Assembly: GCA_016302225.1 (NCBI GenBank)
Contig: JAEDOB010000157.1
Span: 1-5,567 of the forward strand
Reading direction: 5' to 3'
DNA from: Oscillospiraceae bacterium
GTDB lineage: Bacteria > Bacillota > Clostridia > Oscillospirales > Ruminococcaceae
Length of the DNA stretch: 5,567 bases
Made by a program: the position numbers and the translations under genes. Shown piece after piece: positions 1 through 4,800 of the stretch. How positions within the stretch are numbered: the first letter of the stretch is position 1; each line of letters opens with the position of its first letter. Under the pieces are notes generated by a model. That model had not been told where the DNA came from and did not search any database. It saw only the letters and a program-made list of their open reading frames with translations.

Positions 1-7
1 AGCGTAA

Positions 8-16
8 TGGCATAAT
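8..16 (+). promoter_or_regulatory. Possible extended -10 element for the hisF cluster
   Basis: TGG followed by CATAAT matches an extended -10 (TGn plus five of six bases of TATAAT). Transcription would begin near base 23, inside the first palindrome, so a protein bound there would block it. The -35 region lies outside the window, so this cannot be completed. A leader of about 80 nt would precede hisF. Confidence 0.3.
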
Positions 17-40
17 ACTTTACAGATATATTGCTGTAAA
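12..40 (-). promoter_or_regulatory. Possible divergent promoter reading out of the window
   Basis: On the minus strand TTTACA (35-40, five of six matches to TTGACA) is separated by exactly 17 nt from TATTAT (12-17, five of six matches to TATAAT). Its -35 box is itself one of the half-sites, and another half-site lies in the spacer. That is the layout of a regulated promoter. A gene to the left of the window would be its target, but none can be seen. Confidence 0.3.
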
Positions 41-64
41 CAACGTATTTACAGTGCTGTAAAG
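18..64. repeat. Array of four alternating inverted half-sites (TTTACAG / CTGTAAA), candidate operator
   Basis: Four 7-base half-sites lie in alternating orientation: TTTACAG at 19-25, CTGTAAA at 34-40, TTTACAG at 48-54 and CTGTAAA at 57-63. They form two convergent perfect-arm palindromes, 19-40 with an 8-nt centre and 48-63 with a 2-nt centre (TG). A third pairing of opposite polarity, 34-54, has a 7-nt centre. The two outer dyads are centred 26 bp apart, about two and a half helical turns. No run of T follows, so a terminator is unlikely. The place, just upstream of hisF and overlapping possible promoters, fits a binding site for a dimeric repressor or activator. I do not recognise the motif as a named regulator's operator. 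Confidence 0.6.
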
Positions 65-87
65 TGACTAAGCTTCACAGATTTTGC

Positions 88-95
88 AAAGGTGG
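88..95 (+). promoter_or_regulatory. Ribosome binding site of hisF (imperfect)
   Basis: AAAGGTGG differs from the ideal AAAGGAGG at one base and lies 9 nt before the ATG at 105, which supports that start. The short GGTGG string recalls part of a T-box antiterminator motif, but no T-box stem structure fits in the visible leader. Confidence 0.7.
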
Positions 96-104
96 TAGAT
101 AAAA

Positions 105-866
105 ATGCTCGCAAAAAGGATAGTTCCCTGCCTTGATGTCAGAGATGGCAAGGTTGTAAAGGGAGTAAACTTTATAGGCATAAAAGAAGTCGGTGACCCC
201 GTAGAATGCGCCGCAGAGTATGACAAACAGGGCGCAGACGAGATAGTTTTCCTTGATATAACGGCAACTCATGAAGGACGGGGCACAATGCTCGATGTTG
301 TCAGCAGGACGGCAAAGCAGGTGTTCGTTCCCCTGACGGTCGGCGGCGGAATACGCACCATTGATGATTTCCGTGACACGCTGAGGGCGGGAGCGGACAA
401 GGTTTCCGTAAACTCGGCGGCGGTTAGAAATCCTCAGCTTATCAAAGAAGCGGCGGATATTTTCGGAAGTCAGTGTGTAGTCGTTGCAATTGATGCAAAA
501 AAGCGTCCCGACGGCGGATATACTGTTGTTGTCAACGGCGGACGAATCGACATGGGAATTGACGCTGTTGAGTGGGCGAAAAAGGCGGAGGAGCTTGGTG
601 CAGGCGAAATTCTCCTGACCTCAATGGACACGGACGGCTGCAAGAATGGCTTTGACATTGATATGCTCAACGCTGTCTGCTCGGTGGTGAATATTCCCGT
701 TATTGCCAGCGGCGGCTGTGGCAAGCTGGAACACTTTACAGAGGTTTTCGAGAAAACGGAGTGTACTGCGGCTTTGGCGGCGTCACTTTTCCATTTCAGG
801 GAGCTGACTGTGGGTGAAGTTAAGTCGGAGATGAAGAAGCATAACATTCCCGTCAGAACGATGTAA
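105..866 (+). CDS. hisF: Imidazole glycerol phosphate synthase, cyclase subunit HisF
   Basis: HisF is the cytosolic cyclase half of imidazole glycerol phosphate synthase. It joins ammonia, channelled from the glutaminase HisH, to PRFAR and yields imidazole glycerol phosphate and AICAR in histidine synthesis. The protein has 253 residues, the usual length, and reads as a complete (beta/alpha)8 barrel. The N-terminus (MLAKRIVPCLDVRDG) carries the catalytic base Asp11, and Asp130 in the AIDAKK segment is the catalytic acid. Phosphate-binding glycines lie in TVGGG (78-82) and ASGG (201-204), with LTSMDTDG at 171-178 and LAASLFHFRE at 224-233. The ATG at 105 gives the canonical N-terminus. The gene heads the visible his cluster. 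Its stop at 864-866 is 4 nt from the next start. HisH and HisA, its usual neighbours, are not in the 104 bases upstream. Identification is essentially certain. Confidence 0.98.
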   Translation: MLAKRIVPCLDVRDGKVVKGVNFIGIKEVGDPVECAAEYDKQGADEIVFLDITATHEGRGTMLDVVSRTAKQVFVPLTVGGGIRTIDDFRDTLRAGADKVSVNSAAVRNPQLIKEAADIFGSQCVVVAIDAKKRPDGGYTVVVNGGRIDMGIDAVEWAKKAEELGAGEILLTSMDTDGCKNGFDIDMLNAVCSVVNIPVIASGGCGKLEHFTEVFEKTECTAALAASLFHFRELTVGEVKSEMKKHNIPVRTM

Positions 867-870
867 GCGT

Positions 871-1302
871 ATGAGTATAGCTATACGTTATGCGAATACC
901 CATGATGCCGAAGCAATTGCCGTGATTTGCAGCGAGGACTTGGGTTACAGCTGTTCCGATACATTGGTAAGAGCAAAGCTTTCGGGGCTTGACAAGAGCC
1001 GTGAAGCTGTGTTTGCTGCCGAATCGGAAGGCAAAGTCATCGGATATGTTCACGTTGAAAGGTACGACACGCTTTATATGGAAACGCTTGCCAACATCTT
1101 AGGACTTGCTGTGAGAAATGACAGCAGAAGGCTTGGTGCAGGGCGTATGCTTATGGCTGCTGCCGAGGACTGGGCAATGGAAAACGGTGCTGTCGGAGTG
1201 CGTCTTAATTCGGGCGGACAGCGGAAGGAAGCACATGCTTTTTATCGGGCTGTTGGATATTTGTCGGAAAAAGAGCAGCTGCGTTTTCTGAAAATGTTTT
1301 GA
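871..1302 (+). CDS. GNAT-family N-acetyltransferase, substrate unknown
   Basis: This is a 143-residue single-domain acetyltransferase of the GCN5-related family, which moves an acetyl group from acetyl-CoA to an amine. The acetyl-CoA pyrophosphate loop is seen as RRLGAG (86-91), following the beta-4 strand ILGLAVRN (76-83). The C-terminal motif B region reads AHAFYRAVGY (121-130), the usual AxxFYxxxGF-type signature. The N-terminus (IRYANTHDAEAIAVI) is a typical GNAT opening. There is no signal peptide or membrane segment. It starts 4 nt after the hisF stop and has no recognisable Shine-Dalgarno sequence, so translation probably depends on ribosomes finishing hisF. It lies between hisF and hisI, which suggests co-expression with histidine synthesis. 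Its substrate cannot be read from sequence. Protein N-terminus, antibiotic, polyamine or amino acid all remain possible. Confidence 0.92.
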   Translation: MSIAIRYANTHDAEAIAVICSEDLGYSCSDTLVRAKLSGLDKSREAVFAAESEGKVIGYVHVERYDTLYMETLANILGLAVRNDSRRLGAGRMLMAAAEDWAMENGAVGVRLNSGGQRKEAHAFYRAVGYLSEKEQLRFLKMF

Positions 1303-1304
1303 TT

Positions 1305-1309
1305 TGGAG
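1305..1309 (+). promoter_or_regulatory. Ribosome binding site deciding the hisI start
   Basis: TGGAG lies 9 nt upstream of the ATG at 1319. The only in-frame start further up is a TTG at 1304, which overlaps this site and has no Shine-Dalgarno of its own. The ATG at 1319 is therefore preferred, and it removes five N-terminal residues (MEFFY) from the longest reading. Confidence 0.75.
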
Positions 1310-1318
1310 TTTTTTTAT

Positions 1319-1741
1319 ATGGGACTTATTGAAGAAACAAGTGAGCTTATGCTTGACTGGGACAAGCTTTCGGCGATGTCCCCCGAAAATCACGTTATTC
1401 CCGTGGCTGTTCAGAATATGGACACTAAAGAGGTCATTCTCATTGCCTATATCAACAAGCAGGCTTTGGAGGAATCTATCAGGCTTCGTAAGGTGGTTCT
1501 CTGGAGCACATCTAGGAACAAGCTGTGGTTTAAGGGACAGGAGTCGGGGAACACCTTTACTTTACACCATATTTTTGTGAACTGCGAGCAGAATTCTCTG
1601 GTATTTCAGGCGACACCCGACAAGGGGAATATCTGTCACACAAGCTACAACGGCGTTCCCAACAACTGCTATTACCGTGAGCTGGATATGGATAGTATGA
1701 AGCTTATCAATTTAAATGAAATAAAGGGAGAAAAAATATGA
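1319..1741 (+). CDS. hisI: Phosphoribosyl-AMP cyclohydrolase HisI (divergent metal-site residues)
   Basis: HisI opens the adenine ring of phosphoribosyl-AMP with water to give ProFAR, the third step of histidine synthesis, as a zinc- and magnesium-dependent cytosolic enzyme. The 140-residue protein is a stand-alone HisI, not fused to HisE. It shows VIPVAVQNMDTKEVILIAY (26-44) and the core LWSTSRNKLWFKGQESGN (61-78), both diagnostic. The zinc-ligand region is CHT at 106-108 with a second cysteine at 117, followed by YYREL. Two features are unusual. The acidic DCDxD motif of well-studied HisI reads NCEQN (88-92), and the two cysteines are 11 residues apart rather than the common 7 (CHTGxxSC), which implies a four-residue insertion. 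The rest of the fold looks intact, so I take it as a functional variant rather than a pseudogene. Its stop overlaps the hisE start (ATGA). Confidence 0.93.
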   Translation: MGLIEETSELMLDWDKLSAMSPENHVIPVAVQNMDTKEVILIAYINKQALEESIRLRKVVLWSTSRNKLWFKGQESGNTFTLHHIFVNCEQNSLVFQATPDKGNICHTSYNGVPNNCYYRELDMDSMKLINLNEIKGEKI

Positions 1742-2076
1742 CTATTTATCAGGAAATTTTTGAGGTCATCAAGGCAAGAAAGGCGGCTTTTGACAGGGGT
1801 GAAGCACCCGAAAAGTCCTACACCTGCTACCTTTTTGAAAAGGGTGTTGACAAGATATGCAAAAAAGTCGGCGAGGAGGCTGCGGAAACCATTATTGCGG
1901 CAAAAAACGGCGATAATGACGAGCTTATGAACGAGATAAACGACCTTATTTATCATGTTATGGTGCTTGCCGTAAATCAGGGACTGGAATGGTCAGATGT
2001 GGAAAAGGTGCTTGACGAGAGAAACGAAAAGATAGGAAATCTCAAGCAGTTCCATACTGTTGACAAAAACACCTGA
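1738..2076 (+). CDS. hisE: Phosphoribosyl-ATP pyrophosphatase HisE
   Basis: HisE removes pyrophosphate from phosphoribosyl-ATP, the second step of histidine synthesis, and hands phosphoribosyl-AMP to HisI. The 112-residue protein is an all-alpha MazG-like pyrophosphohydrolase. The family signature SYTCYLFEKGVDKICKKVGEEAAE spans 27-50. The metal-binding acidic residues are Glu46, Glu47 and Glu50 in the first helix, and Glu66 and Asp69 in NEINDLIYH (65-73). The conserved IIAAKNGD stretch is at 52-59. A tail of about 18 residues after the VLDER segment is slightly longer than in minimal HisE proteins. The start overlaps the hisI stop as ATGA. Its own Shine-Dalgarno, AAAGGGAG (1723-1730), lies inside the end of hisI, 7 nt before the ATG, so the two enzymes are coupled in synthesis although not fused. 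Confidence 0.96.
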   Translation: MTIYQEIFEVIKARKAAFDRGEAPEKSYTCYLFEKGVDKICKKVGEEAAETIIAAKNGDNDELMNEINDLIYHVMVLAVNQGLEWSDVEKVLDERNEKIGNLKQFHTVDKNT

Positions 2077-2117
2077 TAATTCGGGCATTTTGCGGAAGAA
2101 TAATCTCATTGCTTTAT

Positions 2118-2124
2118 AAAGGAG
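2118..2124 (+). promoter_or_regulatory. Ribosome binding site of the alpha/beta hydrolase
   Basis: AAAGGAG lies 7 nt before the ATG at 2132, a strong site that fixes the start. The 55-nt gap after hisE contains no GC-rich hairpin with a T run, and I see no promoter with correctly spaced boxes. Read-through from the his genes is therefore likely. Confidence 0.8.
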
Positions 2125-2131
2125 TGCTGTT

Positions 2132-3064
2132 ATGAATTTCAGGAAATCAACGGGCTTTTTTGACAGCTCAAACGGCATTGACAGGATAGCATACTATATT
2201 TATTGCCCCGAAAATACGGCAGTTAGGGCGGTTGTTCAGATTTCCCACGGTATGTGCGAATATATTGAGCGATATGAGGATTTTGCGGATTTTCTTTGCG
2301 GAAATGGAATTGCCGTTTGCGGAAATGACCATCTGGGACACGGAAATTCCGTCAGCTCCGATGATGAGCTGGGATATTTTGCATCCGAAATGGGCTGGAC
2401 ATTTCTGCCAAAGGATCTTCACCGTATGACTGCCATTATGCAGGAGGAATATGGCGACCTGCCGTATATAATGTTCGGGCACAGTATGGGTTCCTTTGCG
2501 GCTAGGGCATATGCGGCAAAGTACGGGAGATGCCTTGACGGGCTTATTCTCTGCGGAACCAGCGGCGGTGAGCCTGCTGCCGATGCGGGGCTTGCGCTGG
2601 CAAAATCGCTTTCGGCTGTAAAGGGCGACCACTATCGTTCGGAAAAGATTCAGCAGATGCTTTTTGGTGTCAGCAATTTCAAGGTTGAAGAAAAGCGGAC
2701 GGAATTTGATTGGGTTTCAAGGGACAGGGAGATAGTTGCAAAATATATGCTTGACCCTAAGTGCAATTTCACCTTTACGGTAAGGGGCTACTACGACCTT
2801 ATTATGCTGCTGGAATACGTTTCTTCGGAGGATTGGGCGGATAAAATACGAAAGCATCTCCCGATATTCCTTATAAGCGGAGATATGGACCCTGTGGGCG
2901 GTTACGGAAAGGGTGTTCGGAAGGTATATGAACGGCTGACCGAGGCGGGGGTTGAAAATGTCAGCATGAAGCTTTACGAGGGCGCAAGGCACGAGCTAAT
3001 TAACGAGATAAACCGCAGCGAGGTTTACGGCGATGTCCTTGATTGGATAAATTCGGTTATTTGA
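2132..3064 (+). CDS. Alpha/beta hydrolase, monoacylglycerol lipase / lysophospholipase-like
   Basis: This 310-residue cytosolic serine hydrolase is of the Hydrolase_4 (serine aminopeptidase S33-like) type, the group that includes monoacylglycerol lipases and lysophospholipases. The nucleophile elbow is GHSMG (116-120) with Ser118. The acid is Asp253 in SGDMDPVGG (249-257), and the base is His287 in GARHELINE (284-292). The oxyanion-hole strand is ISHGMCEY (37-44), and NDHLGHGNS (65-73) is the usual following motif. A lid-like insertion spans roughly 150-235. There is no signal peptide or membrane segment. Likely substrates are acyl esters such as monoglycerides or lysophospholipids, but members of this fold vary widely and the natural substrate cannot be named. 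It follows hisE by 55 nt and precedes the YifB gene by 14 nt, so it is probably co-transcribed with the latter. Confidence 0.93.
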   Translation: MNFRKSTGFFDSSNGIDRIAYYIYCPENTAVRAVVQISHGMCEYIERYEDFADFLCGNGIAVCGNDHLGHGNSVSSDDELGYFASEMGWTFLPKDLHRMTAIMQEEYGDLPYIMFGHSMGSFAARAYAAKYGRCLDGLILCGTSGGEPAADAGLALAKSLSAVKGDHYRSEKIQQMLFGVSNFKVEEKRTEFDWVSRDREIVAKYMLDPKCNFTFTVRGYYDLIMLLEYVSSEDWADKIRKHLPIFLISGDMDPVGGYGKGVRKVYERLTEAGVENVSMKLYEGARHELINEINRSEVYGDVLDWINSVI

Positions 3065-3065
3065 C

Positions 3066-3070
3066 GGAGG
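3066..3070 (+). promoter_or_regulatory. Ribosome binding site deciding a GTG start for yifB
   Basis: GGAGG lies 8 nt before GTG at 3079. An ATG at 3072 is only 1 nt from the site and is in another frame, so it cannot start this protein. GTG also gives the canonical family N-terminus (MFAKINSLGLFG). Confidence 0.85.
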
Positions 3071-3078
3071 AATGAACG

Positions 3079-4611
3079 GTGTTTGCAAAGATCAACAGCT
3101 TAGGACTTTTCGGGCTGAACGCTTTTCCCGTTGATGTGGAAATTGAGCTTAGCAGGGGCACTCCCGCATTTGAAATAGTGGGGCTGGCGGATATTGTTGT
3201 TAAGGAAAGCCGTGAGAGGATACGTTCTGCGCTGCGTTCCTGCAATATTGCGTTCCCCACGGCGAGGGTAATTGTGAACCTTGCTCCTGCGGACACGAAA
3301 AAGTCGGGAAGTGTCCACGACCTTGCGATCTTTGCGGCTCTTTTAAAGGTAACGGGAAATATTACCGCCGATTTGGACAGCTGTGCTTTTATCGGAGAGG
3401 TATCCTTAAACGGTGATGTTCGTCACATAAACGGCGTTCTGCCCATGGTAATTCTTGCGAAAAATGAGGGCTTCAAGGCAGTTTTTGTTCCCGAGGACGA
3501 CGCTTACGAAGCAAGCGTTGTTGAGGGAATAACCGTTTACGGTGTGAAAAATGTTTCGGAGATAATCGCCCATTTTGACGGGGAAAAGCTTATTGTTCCT
3601 CAGGGAAAATATGAGATAAGAGAGTCGGAATTTTTCGGAGAATCGGATTTTGCCGATGTCAAAGGTCAGCCTGTTGCAAAAAAGGCGTTGGAGATTGCGG
3701 CTGCGGGCGGGCATAATGTGCTGCTTATCGGTGCACCCGGTTCGGGAAAATCAATGCTTGCAAAGCGTATGCCCTCCATAATGCCTGCAATGACCTTTGA
3801 GGAGTCAATTCAGACTACCAATATCCATTCCATTTCGGGACTGCTGAAAAAGGATATGCCGCTGATTACCGAAAGACCCTTCCGTTCACCTCATCACACC
3901 ATTTCTTCGGCGGGGCTTGCAGGCGGCGGGAGCATTCCAAAGCCCGGGGAAATATCCCTTGCCCATAACGGCATACTTTTTCTGGACGAGCTGGCGGAAT
4001 TTGCCCGTCCCACTCTTGAAATTCTCCGTCAGCCCCTTGAAGACCAGAAGGTGACCATTTCAAGGGCTTCGGGAACGGTCAGCTATCCTTGTTCTTTTAT
4101 GCTTATCGGTGCCATGAACCCTTGTCCCTGCGGTTATTTCGGTCACCCCGTTCGGAAATGTATCTGCGGAAAGAAGCAGGTGGCGCAGTATCTATCGAAA
4201 ATTTCGGGTCCCATGTTAGATCGTTTCGATATACATATTGAAGTTGCTCCCGTTGAGTTTGACCAGATCTCATCACGGCGAAAGGAAGAACCGTCCTCGG
4301 CTATACGGGAAAGGGTTCAGGCGGCAAGGGAGATACAAAGCAGGCGGTACAAGGGGACTTCCATTACCTGCAATGCCCGTGTTACTCCCGATATTATCCA
4401 TGATGTCTGCAAAATGACACCGCAGGCAAATGATATGCTAAAGCAGGTGTTTGAGAAAATGGGACTGTCCGCCCGTGCCTATGACAAGATACTGAAGGTT
4501 GCAAGGACGGCTGCGGATATGGATAATTCCGAGGATATTGACAGAAAGCATATTGCCGTTGCTGTTCAATACAGAAGTCTTGACAGAAAGTATTGGAGCG
4601 GCGGGGAATGA
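3079..4611 (+). CDS. yifB: YifB/ComM-family Mg-chelatase-like AAA+ ATPase
   Basis: This 510-residue protein is of normal length for the YifB family. The best-studied member is ComM of Gammaproteobacteria, a hexameric helicase that promotes branch migration during natural transformation. The role in Clostridia is not established. The N-terminal ChlI-like domain (about 1-170) shows GTPAFEIVGLAD (27-38), KESRERIRSA (42-51) and VNLAPADTKKSG (66-77). The AAA+ core has Walker A GAPGSGKS (218-225), FRSPHHTIS (268-276), Walker B GILFLDEL (298-305) and the arginine motif DRFDIHIEV (381-389). Four cysteines (349, 351, 361, 363) form a CPC...CIC pair, probably structural zinc ligands. The C-terminal GLSARAYDKILKVARTAAD (462-480) is the sensor-2 region. 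The common GLPD of the N-domain reads GLAD here, a mild difference. No competence gene such as dprA is nearby in view. It follows the hydrolase by 14 nt. Confidence 0.96.
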   Translation: MFAKINSLGLFGLNAFPVDVEIELSRGTPAFEIVGLADIVVKESRERIRSALRSCNIAFPTARVIVNLAPADTKKSGSVHDLAIFAALLKVTGNITADLDSCAFIGEVSLNGDVRHINGVLPMVILAKNEGFKAVFVPEDDAYEASVVEGITVYGVKNVSEIIAHFDGEKLIVPQGKYEIRESEFFGESDFADVKGQPVAKKALEIAAAGGHNVLLIGAPGSGKSMLAKRMPSIMPAMTFEESIQTTNIHSISGLLKKDMPLITERPFRSPHHTISSAGLAGGGSIPKPGEISLAHNGILFLDELAEFARPTLEILRQPLEDQKVTISRASGTVSYPCSFMLIGAMNPCPCGYFGHPVRKCICGKKQVAQYLSKISGPMLDRFDIHIEVAPVEFDQISSRRKEEPSSAIRERVQAAREIQSRRYKGTSITCNARVTPDIIHDVCKMTPQANDMLKQVFEKMGLSARAYDKILKVARTAADMDNSEDIDRKHIAVAVQYRSLDRKYWSGGE

Positions 4612-4663
4612 TAAATATTAACCAAATCTTTTCATATGCTTAATTTGTTCACGTTTACATTAT

Positions 4664-4692
4664 TTGATTTCTTTGAAGAAACGTGGTATACT
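4664..4692 (+). promoter_or_regulatory. Sigma-A type promoter of the phosphofructokinase gene
   Basis: TTGATT (4664-4669, four of six matches) and TATACT (4687-4692, five of six) are separated by 17 nt. TGG directly before TATACT makes an extended -10. Transcription would begin near 4699 and give a leader of about 100 nt. It is the best promoter in the window and lies in the 189-nt intergenic gap (4612-4800). I see no intrinsic terminator for yifB in that gap. Confidence 0.75.
4668..4681. repeat. Short palindrome in the promoter spacer, candidate operator
   Basis: TTTCTT-TG-AAGAAA is a perfect 6-bp inverted repeat with a 2-nt centre. It sits exactly between the -35 and -10 boxes of the pfk promoter, where a bound repressor would exclude RNA polymerase. 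I cannot assign it to a known regulator, and AT-rich DNA makes short palindromes common. Confidence 0.35.
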
Positions 4693-4787
4693 TTTTAAAG
4701 TGGTATTTTTCCGGTAAACGTCATATATGTTCCAATTACACTTAAAGGAAAATTACTTTTGTCGTTTGCTATCAAATATGAAAGGAA

Positions 4788-4792
4788 AGAGG
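4788..4792 (+). promoter_or_regulatory. Ribosome binding site of the phosphofructokinase gene
   Basis: AGAGG lies 8 nt before the ATG at 4801, within a purine-rich run that also contains AAAGGA (4781-4786). It fixes the start. The ATG at 4727 further up is out of frame and has no such site. Confidence 0.75.
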
Positions 4793-4800
4793 ATATTTAT

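Larger units (their letters stand above)
4651..4721. repeat. Inverted 8-mer pair flanking the pfk promoter
   Basis: ACGTTTAC at 4651-4658 and its exact reverse complement GTAAACGT at 4714-4721 bracket the promoter, with 55 nt between the arms. Such a pair could be a two-site operator, but an 8-base match over this distance also arises by chance fairly often. Confidence 0.3.

Noticed and set aside
3..62. Possible tail of an upstream plus-strand gene in frame 3, ending at TAA 60-62
   Set aside because: The frame is open from the window edge, but the 19 codons resemble neither HisA nor HisH C-termini. The stretch is AT-rich and filled with palindromes, so non-coding DNA is more likely, though not proven.
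60..104. T-box leader suggested by the GGTGG string
   Set aside because: The visible leader is too short for the stems of a T-box, and no terminator hairpin precedes hisF. The string is better read as the Shine-Dalgarno site.
470..847. 125-residue minus-strand open frame
   Set aside because: It lies wholly antisense to hisF, shows no recognisable domain, and reflects the codon bias of the real gene.
1304..1318. TTG start giving HisI five more residues
   Set aside because: The TTG overlaps the ribosome site that serves the ATG at 1319, and the extra residues match nothing in the family.
2060..2080. Promoter from TTGACA (2060-2065) and GATAAT (2075-2080) at the end of hisE
   Set aside because: Both boxes are good, but only 9 nt separate them, too close for sigma-A recognition.
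2168..2632. 154-residue minus-strand open frame
   Set aside because: It is antisense to the hydrolase, including its nucleophile region. The plus strand carries a full catalytic triad.
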